Of a stretch of DNA of 64,000 nt, positions 17,429 to 27,400 are shown in pieces (position 1 is the first letter of the stretch; every line of letters starts with the position of its first letter). Position numbers and translations under genes: made by a program. The notes under the pieces were generated by a model. The model was not told the origin of the DNA. It saw only the letters and a program-made list of their open reading frames with translations, and did no database searches. The DNA is from Pararobbsia alpina_A. Lineage in GTDB: Bacteria > Pseudomonadota > Gammaproteobacteria > Burkholderiales > Burkholderiaceae. Location: NCBI RefSeq assembly GCF_965118125.1, contig NZ_OZ221288.1, forward strand, positions 1,302,001 to 1,366,000. The letters run 5' to 3'.

Positions 17429-18373
17429 ATGCTCAAGAGAACACTCGCGTCCGTCGCCGCCTGCTCCCTGCTCGCCCTGGCTTCGGCCGCCCATGCGGGC
17501 GACCGCCCGCTGAAGTCGGTCGGTGTGACAGTCGGCGATCTTGCGAACCCCTTCTTTGTCGCGATCGGCCAGGGCGCGACGGAAGAGGCGCACAAGATCA
17601 ATCCGAACGCCCAGGTCACGGTCGTCTCGGCCAAGTACGACCTGAACACGCAGGTCGGACAGATCGAAAACTTCATCGCCAACAAGGTCGACCTGATCGT
17701 GCTCGGCGCCGCCGACTCGAAGGGCATCGCACCCGCCGTCAAGAAGGCTGAGAAGGCCGGCATTGTGGTCGTCGCAGTCGACGTTGCCGCCGAGGGCGCC
17801 GACGCGACCGTCATGTCCGACAACACGATGGCCGGTGCCGAGTCATGCAAGTTCATCGCCGAACAATTGCATGGCCAGGGCAATGTCGTCATCGTCAACG
17901 GCCCGCCGGTCTCGTCGATCATGGACCGCGTGTCGGGCTGCAAGGCCGAGTTCGCCAAGACGCCGGGCATCAAGGTGCTGTCGGACAACCAGAACGCCGG
18001 CGGGAGCCGAGACGGCGGTCTGTCGAGCATGTCGAACCTGCTGACGGCTTTCCCCAAGATCGACGCCGTGTTCGGCATCAACGATCCGACCGCGATCGGT
18101 GCCGAACTCGCGATCCGCCAGGCCAAGCGCACGGACGTCAAGCTGATTGGCGGCGTCGACGGCGCCCCGGATGGCGAGCGCGCGCTCAAGGATCCGAAGT
18201 CGCTGTTCGCCGTGTCCCCGGCGCAAGACCCGCATCGCATGGCGGTCGAGAGCGTCGATGTCGGCTATGGCCTGATGAACGGCAAGGCCCCCGCGGAGAA
18301 GGTCAAGCTGCTGCCGACGCCGCCGGTCACGCGCGCGAACGTCGATTCGTATCAAGGCTGGGTACGCAACTGA
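17429..18373 (+). CDS. Periplasmic sugar-binding protein, RbsB-like
   Basis: A 314-residue type I periplasmic-binding protein of CUT2 importers. The signal peptide ends at SAAHA/GDRPL. The body begins KSVGVTVGDLANPFFVAIG, typical of the ribose-binding family, with sugar-contact stretches such as INDPTAIGAELAI. The ATG at 17429 follows a strong GGAGAGAG ribosome site. It is the first gene of the operon binding protein / ATPase / permease / araB / araD / deoR. From those genes the ligand is probably a pentulose or pentitol, not established. Confidence 0.93.
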   Translation: MLKRTLASVAACSLLALASAAHAGDRPLKSVGVTVGDLANPFFVAIGQGATEEAHKINPNAQVTVVSAKYDLNTQVGQIENFIANKVDLIVLGAADSKGIAPAVKKAEKAGIVVVAVDVAAEGADATVMSDNTMAGAESCKFIAEQLHGQGNVVIVNGPPVSSIMDRVSGCKAEFAKTPGIKVLSDNQNAGGSRDGGLSSMSNLLTAFPKIDAVFGINDPTAIGAELAIRQAKRTDVKLIGGVDGAPDGERALKDPKSLFAVSPAQDPHRMAVESVDVGYGLMNGKAPAEKVKLLPTPPVTRANVDSYQGWVRN

Positions 18374-18400
18374 TGTCGTGATGTGAGGGCTGCCGATAGC

Positions 18401-18432
18401 GCGTGTTGCGGGCTCCTTCGCCTGCAACGTGC
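18401..18432 (+). other. Intercistronic stem-loop after the binding-protein gene
   Basis: GCGTGTTGCGGG (18401-18412) can pair along its full 12 nt, with three wobble pairs, to CCTGCAACGTGC (18421-18432) across an 8-nt loop. A second small hairpin follows (18431-18445). Such structures between binding-protein and ATPase genes commonly stabilise the upstream mRNA and reduce downstream expression; that role is inferred here. Confidence 0.5.
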
Positions 18433-18500
18433 TGCTTCGCGCAGCATCGGGCGTTCATGGCCCGCGCGTCATGAACGTCTCCCCCCTGCGTCCCCTTACG

Positions 18501-20048
18501 ATGAAAAGTCCAATCCTCCAGATGGTCGGCATCGACAAGGCGTTCGGTGCCACCCGCGCCTTGTCCGATATGCGCCTCACGGTCCATCCGGGTGAGATCC
18601 ATGCGCTCATGGGCGAGAACGGCGCCGGCAAGAGCACCTTGATGAAGGTGCTCTCCGGCGTTTATGCACCCGATCGCGGCGAGATCCTGATCGACGGCAA
18701 GCCCGTGCGGCTGCGCGACACCGCAGCGAGCCGCGCCGCGGGCATCAACCTGATTTACCAGGAACTGGCTGTCGCGCCCAATCTCAGCGTCGCCGAAAAC
18801 GTCTTTATGGGCAGCGAGCCCCGCACGCGATTCGGCTTGGTCGATCACGTCGAAATGCGCCGCCGCACCCAAGAAGTCCTCGCACAACTCGGTGCGAGTT
18901 TTCGTGCCACGGACCGCGCAGGCCGTCTGTCGATCGCCGAGCAGCAGCAGGTCGAAATCGCCCGCGCGCTGATCCATCGCGGCCGCATCCTGATCATGGA
19001 CGAGCCCACGGCGGCGTTGTCCGATCGCGAAACCGAACATTTGTTCAGCGTCGTGCGTCGCCTTCGCGACGAAGGGCTCGCGATCATCTATATCAGCCAC
19101 CGGATGGCTGAAGTCTATGCGCTTGCCGATCGCGTGACGGTGCTGCGCGACGGAAGCTACGTCGGCGAGCTGTCGCAAGGCTCGCTCGACTCCAACCGCA
19201 TCGTGCAGATGATGGTCGGGCGCTCGCTCCACGATTTCTATCAGCACGAGCGGCTGTCGGAGGCCGAAGCCGCACAACGCCCGACGATTCTCGAGGTCCG
19301 CGACCTCTCGGGCGGCAAGATCCACCCCGCCTCGTTCTCGATCCGGCGCGGTGAGATTCTCGGCTTTGCCGGACTTGTCGGCGCAGGACGTACCGAGCTG
19401 GCGCGACTGTTGTTCGGCGCCGACCCCAAGGCATCGGGCGAAATCCGCCTTGAAAATCGCACTGTCGCCACGCCCAATCCACGCGCCGCGATGCGACTGG
19501 GTATCGCGTATGTGCCCGAAGACCGCAAGGGCCTCGGGCTCTTTCTTCAGATGCCGGTGCTCACCAACGCGACGATGAACGTCGCCGGACGGCACAGCCG
19601 CTTCGGCATCGTCAACGATCGTGTGCTGCGACGCCTTGCAAACGAGTCGGTCAAACAGCTCAACGTCAAAGTCAGCCGCCCCGACGTGATCGTCGGCAAG
19701 CTCTCGGGCGGCAACCAGCAGAAGGTGCTGCTTGCGCGCTGGCTCGAGATCAAGCCGAAGGTATTGATCCTCGACGAACCGACCCGTGGCGTCGATATCG
19801 GTGCAAAAAGCGAGATCTACCAGATCATCCACAAGCTCGCCGAGGCGGGTGTCGCGGTCATCGTGATTTCGAGCGAGCTGCCCGAAGTCATCGGCGTGTG
19901 CGATCGCGTGCTCGTGATGCGCGAAGGTGCGATCACCGGCGAACTCGCGGGCGCCGCACTGACCCAGGAAAACATCATGCGTCTCGCGACCGATACGGAA
20001 CACGTTGCGCCGGAGCACGCTGCCGCGCTCGCCGCGTCCGGCGCCTAG
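18501..20048 (+). CDS. Sugar ABC transporter ATPase, RbsA/XylG type
   Basis: A 515-residue double ATPase of a CUT2 importer. The first half has Walker A GENGAGKSTLMK, signature SIAEQQQVEIARAL and Walker B ILIMDEPTAAL. The second half has a degenerate Walker A (GLVGAGRTELARLLFG), signature LSGGNQQKVLLARWL and Walker B VLILDEPTRGVDIG, the usual asymmetry of this family. ATG 18501 is chosen because it begins the family-length protein; ATG 18471 and GTG 18429 are alternatives, none with a clear ribosome site. It powers uptake with the neighbouring permease and binding protein. Confidence 0.93.
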   Translation: MKSPILQMVGIDKAFGATRALSDMRLTVHPGEIHALMGENGAGKSTLMKVLSGVYAPDRGEILIDGKPVRLRDTAASRAAGINLIYQELAVAPNLSVAENVFMGSEPRTRFGLVDHVEMRRRTQEVLAQLGASFRATDRAGRLSIAEQQQVEIARALIHRGRILIMDEPTAALSDRETEHLFSVVRRLRDEGLAIIYISHRMAEVYALADRVTVLRDGSYVGELSQGSLDSNRIVQMMVGRSLHDFYQHERLSEAEAAQRPTILEVRDLSGGKIHPASFSIRRGEILGFAGLVGAGRTELARLLFGADPKASGEIRLENRTVATPNPRAAMRLGIAYVPEDRKGLGLFLQMPVLTNATMNVAGRHSRFGIVNDRVLRRLANESVKQLNVKVSRPDVIVGKLSGGNQQKVLLARWLEIKPKVLILDEPTRGVDIGAKSEIYQIIHKLAEAGVAVIVISSELPEVIGVCDRVLVMREGAITGELAGAALTQENIMRLATDTEHVAPEHAAALAASGA

Positions 20049-20072
20049 CACGCATCAGAGGGCACATTCATC

Positions 20073-21101
20073 ATGGCTGAATCCAAAATGCAGGCAAATA
20101 CAGACCTTGAAGCGCGTCGCACGGCGCGCAAGCCTCACCGTATCGCGGAGTGGACGTTGCAACGGCTCGGCATGCTGCCGGTGCTGATCGTGTTGTATCT
20201 GATCTTCTACGCGCTGACGGTGTATTTCAGCGCAGACGGCACGTCGAACTTCGCGACGTCCGACAACACCATGAACATCCTGCGCCAGGTCGCGATCAAC
20301 CTGGTGCTCGCGGCCGGCATGACCTTCGTGATCCTGACCGCCGGCATCGATCTGTCGGTCGGGTCGGTGCTTGCGGTGTCGGCCGTGCTCGGCATGCAAG
20401 TCTCGATCGGGCATGCGGCGGGCTGGTCGATCCCGATGTTCGTGGTGTCGGGCCTCGTGATGGGCATGATCAACGGCGCGATGGTCGCCTTCCTCAATAT
20501 CAATGCATTTGTCGTGACGCTCGGCACGATGACGGCGTTTCGAGGGGCGGCCTATCTGCTGGCCAACGGCACCACCGTGCTCAATAACGATATTCCGAGC
20601 TTCGAGTGGATCGGCAACGGCGATTTCCTTCATGTGCCGTGGCTGATCTGGATCGCGGTCGCCGTCGTGGTCGTGTCATGGATTATCCTGCGCAAGACCG
20701 TGCTCGGCCTTCACATCTATTCGGTCGGCGGCAATCTTCAGGCCGCGCGCCTCACGGGGATCCGCGTGGGCTTCGTGCTGTTGTTCGTGTACGCGATCAG
20801 CGGCCTGTTCTCCGGGCTCGCCGGCGCGATGTCGGCAAGCCGCCTCTACGGTGCGAACGGCAACTGGGGTACCGGCTACGAACTCGATGCGATCGCCGCG
20901 GTCGTGCTCGGCGGCACGAGCCTGATGGGCGGTGTCGGCACGATCTGGGGCACGGTTGTCGGCGCGCTGATCATCGGCGTGATGAATAACGGGCTCACGA
21001 TTCTCGGTCTGTCGTCGTTCTGGCAATACGTCGCGAAGGGCGCGGTCATCGTGCTCGCCGTCATTCTCGACAAGTGGCGTCAAAAGGGATCGGCGAACTG
21101 A
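20073..21101 (+). CDS. Sugar ABC transporter permease, RbsC type
   Basis: A 342-residue inner-membrane permease of the BPD_transp_2/RbsC family with about 9-10 helices. Diagnostic stretches are AAGMTFVILTAGIDLSVGS (near residues 84-102), FVVTLGTMTAFRGAAYL and GYELDAIAAVVLGGTSLMGG, all characteristic of ribose/xylose-type permeases. The ATG at 20073 follows AGAGGG. It is 24 nt after the ATPase and 1 nt before araB, so transport and kinase genes are translated from one message. Confidence 0.94.
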   Translation: MAESKMQANTDLEARRTARKPHRIAEWTLQRLGMLPVLIVLYLIFYALTVYFSADGTSNFATSDNTMNILRQVAINLVLAAGMTFVILTAGIDLSVGSVLAVSAVLGMQVSIGHAAGWSIPMFVVSGLVMGMINGAMVAFLNINAFVVTLGTMTAFRGAAYLLANGTTVLNNDIPSFEWIGNGDFLHVPWLIWIAVAVVVVSWIILRKTVLGLHIYSVGGNLQAARLTGIRVGFVLLFVYAISGLFSGLAGAMSASRLYGANGNWGTGYELDAIAAVVLGGTSLMGGVGTIWGTVVGALIIGVMNNGLTILGLSSFWQYVAKGAVIVLAVILDKWRQKGSAN

Positions 21102-21102
21102 T

Positions 21103-22809
21103 ATGAATGCCCCGCACTTTTCTTCGGCTGCACGCGGCCCGTTCGTGATCGGCATCGACTTCGGCACCGACTCGTGCCGCAGCCTGATCGTCGACGTTCA
21201 GACGGGCGAGCAGGTGTCGAGCGCCGTCGCCTACTATCCGCGCTGGCGCGAGGGCCGCTACTGCGACCCCGCGCGCAATCTGTTTCGCCAGCATCCGCAG
21301 GACTATATCGACGCACTCAGGGAAGCGGTGTGCCGCGCCCTCGAGCAAGTCCCCGATACCGTACGCGATGACGTCCGTGCGCTTGCCATCGACACGACCG
21401 GCTCAACCTCGGTCGCCGTCGACGAGCACGGTACGCCCCTTGCGCTGCTCGAGCCGTTTCGCGACAACCCCAACGCGATGTTCGTGCTCTGGAAGGATCA
21501 CACGTCCGTTCAGGAGGCCGACGAGATCAATCGCCTTGCGCGGACCTGGGGCGGTATCGACTACACGCAATACGTCGGCGGCACGTATTCGGCCGAGTGG
21601 TTCTGGGCCAACATGCTTCACGTGCTGCGCGAAGATGAAGCGGTGCGCGCGCACACCTATAGCTGGGTCGAGCACTGCGACTGGATGCCCGCGCTGCTGA
21701 CGGGCACGACCCATCCGCGTGCAATCAAACGCAGCCGGTGTGCAGCCGGTCACAAGGCGATGTGGCACGCGTCGTATGACGGCCTGCCCGCCGAAGAATT
21801 CCTCGTACGCCTCGACCCGCTGCTTGCCGGCATGCGCGAGCGGCTCTATCGCGACACCTATACCGCAGACACGCCCGCCGGCGCACTGACGCCCGAATGG
21901 GCGGAGGCACTCGGGCTCTCGACGCGCGTCGTGGTCGGCGTCGGCGCCTTCGACGCGCATATGGGTGCGGTCGGCGCCGGCATTCGTCCGTATGCGCTCG
22001 TCAAGGTTATGGGCACGTCGACGTGCGACATCGTGATGGCACCGAGTGCCGAGATCGACGGGCGGCTCGTGCGAGGCATCTGCGGACAGGTCGAAGGATC
22101 GGTCATCGACGGCATGACGGGCATGGAAGCGGGTCAATCGGCATTCGGCGATGTGTACGCGTGGTTCCGACAATTGCTGGCCTGGCCATTGTCGATGCTC
22201 GGCGACAGCCTCGACGGGCAGCGTACCCGCGATGAAATCATGCTGCGCATCCTGCCCGAACTCGAGCGCGAAGCCGCGCGTGAACATCCTCGCGAAACGG
22301 GTCTGGTCGCAATCGACTGGCTCAATGGCCGCCGCACGCCGTTCGCCGATCAAACGTTGCGCGGCGCGCTGTTCGGTCTTTCGCTGGGCAGCAGCGCGCC
22401 GAAGATCTACCGCTCGCTGATCGAAGCCACTGCGTTCGGCGCCCGCGCCATTGTCGAGCGCTTTCGCGAAGAAGGGATCCGTATCGACGAAGTCATCGCG
22501 GTCGGCGGCGTTGCGAGGAAATCGCCGCTCAATATGCAGATCGTCGCCGACGTCTTCGGTCTCGATGTTCGCGTCGCCAAGGCGGATCAGGCCGTCGCAC
22601 TCGGCGCGGCGATGTTTGCGGCTGTCGCCGCCGGTCTGCACGACAGCATCGAGGCCGCGCAACGACAGATGGGCTCAGGCTTCGAGACGACCTATCGTCC
22701 GCGCGCTGATGCCGTCGCGACGTACAACCTGATCTACCAGCAATACCGGGAATATGGCGCCCTGATCGAGCGCCTGACCGAAGGAGCCGCACTGTGTTCA
22801 CCGAACTGA
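21103..22809 (+). CDS. araB: Ribulokinase (FGGY family)
   Basis: A 568-residue carbohydrate kinase phosphorylating L-ribulose, and often other pentuloses or pentitols, at the 5-hydroxyl. The N-terminal ATPase motif IGIDFGTDSCRSLIVD and the AraB-specific YYPRWREGRYCDPARN, YVGGTYSAEWFWANML and SWVEHCDWMPALL stretches are all present. The C-terminal FGGY half contains RTPFADQTLRGALFGLSLG and VIAVGGVARKSPLNMQIVAD. Length matches AraB. It starts 1 nt after the permease and overlaps araD by 16 nt. No L-arabinose isomerase gene is present, so the imported substrate may already be a ketopentose or be converted elsewhere. Confidence 0.93.
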   Translation: MNAPHFSSAARGPFVIGIDFGTDSCRSLIVDVQTGEQVSSAVAYYPRWREGRYCDPARNLFRQHPQDYIDALREAVCRALEQVPDTVRDDVRALAIDTTGSTSVAVDEHGTPLALLEPFRDNPNAMFVLWKDHTSVQEADEINRLARTWGGIDYTQYVGGTYSAEWFWANMLHVLREDEAVRAHTYSWVEHCDWMPALLTGTTHPRAIKRSRCAAGHKAMWHASYDGLPAEEFLVRLDPLLAGMRERLYRDTYTADTPAGALTPEWAEALGLSTRVVVGVGAFDAHMGAVGAGIRPYALVKVMGTSTCDIVMAPSAEIDGRLVRGICGQVEGSVIDGMTGMEAGQSAFGDVYAWFRQLLAWPLSMLGDSLDGQRTRDEIMLRILPELEREAAREHPRETGLVAIDWLNGRRTPFADQTLRGALFGLSLGSSAPKIYRSLIEATAFGARAIVERFREEGIRIDEVIAVGGVARKSPLNMQIVADVFGLDVRVAKADQAVALGAAMFAAVAAGLHDSIEAAQRQMGSGFETTYRPRADAVATYNLIYQQYREYGALIERLTEGAALCSPN

Positions 22810-23483
22810 AACGCGAAGCCTACGAGGCGAACCTCGAGATCCCCAGACAGGGGCTCGCCATCTACACGTTCGGCAACGTGAGCGCCTTCGACGCGGCGCG
22901 CGGTGTGTTCGCGATCAAGCCGAGCGGCGTGCCCTACGATCGACTGACACCTGATGCCATGATCGTCGTCGATGTCGACGGGCGCACGGTCGAAGGCCGA
23001 GGCCGCCCTTCTTCGGACACGGCTACGCACGCGGTGCTCTACCGTGCATTCGGCGATATCGGCGGTATTTGCCATTCTCACTCGATGTATGCGGTGGCAT
23101 GGGCGCAGGCCTGCCGGGAGATTCCGATTCTCGGCACGACGCACGCCGATCACCTGACCGCACCCGTGCCGGTCACGCGACCGATGAGCGACGAAGCGAT
23201 CGAACGCAACTACGAGATCGAGACGGGCCGCCAGATCGTCGAGCGCATGCGTGGCCTCGACCATCATGAGGTGGAAATGATCGTCGTCGCCTGTCATGGT
23301 CCGTTCACATGGGGCGGCACCGCGCACAAGGCGGTCTACAACAGTCGCGTGCTCGAAGAGATCGCACACATGGCCTACCTGACCGAAACGATCAATCCGG
23401 CCGCGCCGCCGCTCAAGGACACTTTGATCCGCAAGCACTATCTTCGAAAGCATGGCGTCGACGCATACTACGGACAATCCTGA
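22794..23483 (+). CDS. araD: L-ribulose-5-phosphate 4-epimerase
   Basis: A 229-residue class II aldolase/epimerase converting L-ribulose 5-phosphate to D-xylulose 5-phosphate for the pentose phosphate pathway. The zinc-binding HSHSMYAV motif, SSDTATHAVLY with the conserved Asp, GTTHADHL and a downstream His in HGPFTWGG match AraD/UlaF/SgbE. The GTG at 22794 lies inside araB (16-nt overlap), indicating translational coupling. SgbE/UlaF paralogues act on the same phosphate, so the assignment rests on the adjacent ribulokinase. Confidence 0.92.
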   Translation: MFTELKREAYEANLEIPRQGLAIYTFGNVSAFDAARGVFAIKPSGVPYDRLTPDAMIVVDVDGRTVEGRGRPSSDTATHAVLYRAFGDIGGICHSHSMYAVAWAQACREIPILGTTHADHLTAPVPVTRPMSDEAIERNYEIETGRQIVERMRGLDHHEVEMIVVACHGPFTWGGTAHKAVYNSRVLEEIAHMAYLTETINPAAPPLKDTLIRKHYLRKHGVDAYYGQS

Positions 23484-23566
23484 CGCGAAGCGTTGAGCTC
23501 GATCAGCCCATATGGTCTTGCACGCAGCGCGGTTTACAATAGGCCCCACGGTCAGGCGGTTTTCCG

Positions 23567-24427
23567 ATGCTGATGACCGTGCCGGCCATGCCCGATCGGG
23601 CAACACAGCGTCAGCGACTCATTGAATTTTCCATGGAATTGAAAAGTGCGCCCGACGGCGCGTTGGCCGACCATCGACGCGAACTGATCCTCGAAACACT
23701 GGCTGAAGGCGGTCAGTGCCGGGTCAGTGATCTTGCCAAACGCTTCTCGTTATCGGAGATGACGGTACGACGCGATCTTCAGGTGCTCGAAGCACAGGGA
23801 CTGCTGCGCCGCGTGCATGGCGGCGCCGTGCTCGTGAATCCGGATATCGAGTATCCGATCCGCGCGCGCGAGGGCCAGTCGCAGAAGCACCGGATCGGCC
23901 GCTGTGCGGCAGGGTTGATCCGCAACGGCATGGCGATTTACCTCGACTCCGGCACGACAGCCATGGAACTGGCGCTCGTGATCAAGGAAGGGTTGCCCGG
24001 CGTCAGCGAGCTGTCGATCGTCACCCACGGGATCAACATCGCCATCGAGTTGTCGGGCCACACGACCTATGGCGTGCATCTGATCGGCGGCGAGCTTTAT
24101 CACAACGGCCTCAGTACCGTCGGACCCGTCGCGCTGACGCAGATCGCGCAGCTGCATTTCGATCTGTTCTTCATGGGTGCGCGCGGCATCGATGCGACCG
24201 TCGGCTGGACGAACTCGAACCAGCTCGAAACCCAGCTCAAGCACGCGGCGATTGCACAGAGCCGACAGGTCTGTGCAATCGCGGACAGCGCCAAGTGGGG
24301 ACAACGCGGCTTCGCACCGATCGTGCCGTTCAACGACATCCCTGTCTGGGTCAGCGATGAAGACCTGCCCGACACTGCACGCGAAGCCGCCGATGCGGCG
24401 GGCATGACGCTGATCATCGCGGATTGA
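23567..24427 (+). CDS. DeoR family transcriptional regulator
   Basis: A 286-residue regulator. After an unusually long N-terminal tail (about 35 residues), the DeoR winged helix spans about 37-92 (RRELILETLAEGGQCRVSDL, LSEMTVRRDLQVLEAQGLLR, RVHGGAV). The C-terminal DeoR sensor domain has YLDSGTTAMELA (phosphosugar-binding loop), TYGVHLIGGELY and FFMGARGIDATVGWTN. Such proteins usually respond to phosphorylated sugars. It is last in the pentulose operon (83-nt gap after araD), and TGTTCG repeats at the operon promoter are its probable sites. An alternative start is ATG 23588. Confidence 0.9.
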   Translation: MLMTVPAMPDRATQRQRLIEFSMELKSAPDGALADHRRELILETLAEGGQCRVSDLAKRFSLSEMTVRRDLQVLEAQGLLRRVHGGAVLVNPDIEYPIRAREGQSQKHRIGRCAAGLIRNGMAIYLDSGTTAMELALVIKEGLPGVSELSIVTHGINIAIELSGHTTYGVHLIGGELYHNGLSTVGPVALTQIAQLHFDLFFMGARGIDATVGWTNSNQLETQLKHAAIAQSRQVCAIADSAKWGQRGFAPIVPFNDIPVWVSDEDLPDTAREAADAAGMTLIIAD

Positions 24428-24473
24428 TGCTTGCGCACGCATGCCCGGAAGCGGGGTTTCGCAGGACGGAGGG

Positions 24474-27400
24474 CTACTGCGCCGCCGCTGACGCAGGCCC
24501 CTTCGGCAAGGCAAACGCAAACGTCGCGCCCGAGCCAGGGGCCGCATCAAGCCAAAGCCGTCCGCCATGCGCCTCGATGATCGAGCGGCAGATCGACAGC
24601 CCCATCCCGAGCCCGTCCTGCTTCGTCGTATAGAACGGCTCGAACACATTCGCCGCATCGCCGGGCGAGATCCCAGGGCCATTGTCCTTGACCGCAACGA
24701 CAACGCGCCCTTCGTGTCCGGGCGCCGTGCTCACGCGAATTTCCCGCGCATGCCCGAGCACACCACCGAGTGCCTGATTCGCGTTGACAACCAGATTGAT
24801 CATGACCTGCTGAAGCTGCACACGGTCCGCCACGACCGCAGGTAATCCGGGTGCGGGATCGAACGCGACTACGACGTCGTTGTGTTCCGTTTCGCGGCGA
24901 ACCAGCTCGAGGGTCTCCGCAATCATCTCATTCATGTCGAGCGACACGCGTGTCGATGCACGCCGCCGCGACAGGTCGCGGATACGCTGGATCACCTCGG
25001 TCGCCCGGTTGCCGTCGCTGATCACGCGATCGAGCGCCGCGCGAACCTCGTTCATGTCAGGCGTCTCGCGCCCCAGCCAGCGCAGCGCCGCATAACCGTT
25101 GGTCACGATCGACGCCAGCGGCTGGCTGACCTCGTGCGCGATCGACGACGTCAGCTGGTTCAGCGTGGCGACCCGTGTGACGTGCGCCAGCTCGGCATGC
25201 GCGGCACGCAGCGCGTTTTCGCCGCGCTTGCGTTCGGTCAGGTCGATCACGGTGCCGATATACGTGCAGCGCCCTTCGACGCTGTTGTCCGGCTCGCCGA
25301 CCGACTGATAGTGGCGCAGCGCGCCGCTTGGCAGCGACACACGATATTCCGTGCGAAACGACGCACCCACGCGAAATGCACTCGACAGCTCGTACTCCAC
25401 CCGCGCCCGGTCGTCGGGATGAATCGCTTCAAGCAGATGCTGGAACACGCGATCGCCCCAGGTGCCTTCGATCTCGAACATGCGCATCAGCTGATCCGAG
25501 CAACGGCCTTCGTTGGCCGTCACGTCCCACCACCAGCTGCCGGTCTGGCTGATGCGTTGGGCATGCGTCAGAAACGCCTCGCTCTCGCGCAGCGTCGCTT
25601 CCACGCGCTTGCGCTGTGCATTCTCTTCGCTCAAGTGATCACAGAGCCGCGCGTTCTCGGCAGCAAGCGGATCGAAATCCGGATAGTCGCGCTCAAGCGC
25701 ACGCACCTTGCCGTGCGCACCCCAACGCACATACGCGTCGCGCGCGCGGCGCAAATGATCGTCGCGCATCGACGCATAGCCGCGTGCGTCGAAGAACAGC
25801 GCGGCGCGCTCGTACGCGAGCGCCTCGAAGTGCACGGCGCCCTGCTCGCGAGCCAGTACCGCGGCACGCTGATACGCGTCGATCGCGTCCATCGGCCGGT
25901 TTTCCAGCCGCGCGAGTTCGGCCTGAAGCATGCAGAGCTTGTCGGCAAACGTCGCCGCGCACGACTGCGCCCAGCGCTCGATACGCGCAATGGCGTCGCG
26001 CAAGATCTCGGACGTGCGCTGCGAGGCAAGGTCCATCGGATCCCTCGATGGCTTGATCGAAGCCGCCGCCAGCGCGCGAAAGAAATGGAAGTCGAGCAAC
26101 TGAATATGCCCGAGCGAGGACCATTCGAACTTGGCGGCTTCTTCGAATGCGCTCAACGCTTCGTCAAAGCGCCCGCCCAGGCAACGCACCTTGCCCTTGA
26201 TGACCCAATACCAGAACACCATGGTCGACATGCTGGTCGGCGTGAAGTCGGCCTCGAAAGCGCGCTCGTCGAATTCGACGCCGTCGAAACTCGCGACGTC
26301 GCGCGTATTGCCCCGCATCGCCTCGATAAAGCGTTGCTGCGCGACGATGATCTTTGCCGCATCGACGAATGACGTCCCGCGCACGAAGTCCAGTGCCGTA
26401 CACGATTCGTTCCAGACGCTGTCGAGCGCATCGCCGTGCATCAGCAGGTCGGTGACGATATGGTTGCTCGAGAAGCACGCCATCGTGATGTCGCCCGAGC
26501 GCACGCCGGCCGCAAACGCGGCGCGAATGGCCTCGAGCGCGACCGAAATCGGCTGCGTCCAGTAGCACGCGAGCTCGAACGAGAACAGCGACTTCGCTTT
26601 GCGCACGGTGTAGTTGCGCCGCTCGGCGATATCGCACCCTACACGCGCAAAGCGATAGCCAAGCTCATAGTCTCCGAACGCATCGCCCGTCATGCTGCCG
26701 AGCAACGCGATGCCTTCGGCCGATGCGCCCGCGATGCCGTGCTCGATCGACAGATTGACGATCTCGCAGAGAATGCGCAGGGGCAGATACTTGTCGGTGA
26801 AGTAAGCCGGCACCATGACCGACGACAGCACATCGAGGCGCGCCTTCACCACCGGGTCTTCGACAGGCGGCAAGCTCGCGAGCGCTTCGACCGGGCGATC
26901 GCCAAGCCCGGCAAGCACGGCCGCGAACGCCGAGTCGACTTCTTCTCGCGTGGGCTGCGCGTTGATGTGAATGCCCGTGCGCGCCAGAAATGCGATCGCA
27001 CTTGCCACCGCATCGGCATTGCGCGACTGCACGCTGTGCAGGGTCATTTCAAGCACGCAGGCCTGAGCCAGCTCCTCGATCTCGCTGCACTGCGCGAGCA
27101 TCTCGTCGATATGCGAAGACGCTTCCTCGAGCCGTCCCTGAACCAGCAACGATTCGGCCATGGCGGCACCCAGTCGTGCGCGTACGCGCGGCTGCGCCGT
27201 CCAGGCATCTTCGCCCAGGAACCGGATGCCCGATTCGAGATACGCGAGCGCTGACGCATACGCCGTCGACGCCTTGGCATAGAGCCCCGCATCGAGATTG
27301 AGCAACGCAATACGAATGCGCTCGTCGGGATCGGAGATCAGCGAACCGGCGATATTGAAGTGATTCACCAGCTCGAACAAATCGTCTGCCGTGCGCAGAT

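Noticed and set aside
18327..20051. 574-codon minus-strand frame opposite the sugar ATPase
   Set aside because: Exactly antisense to a canonical ABC ATPase with all motifs; no domain of its own.
24882..26372. 496-codon plus-strand frame inside the giant kinase gene
   Set aside because: No recognisable domain and lies wholly within a multidomain gene with intact motifs.
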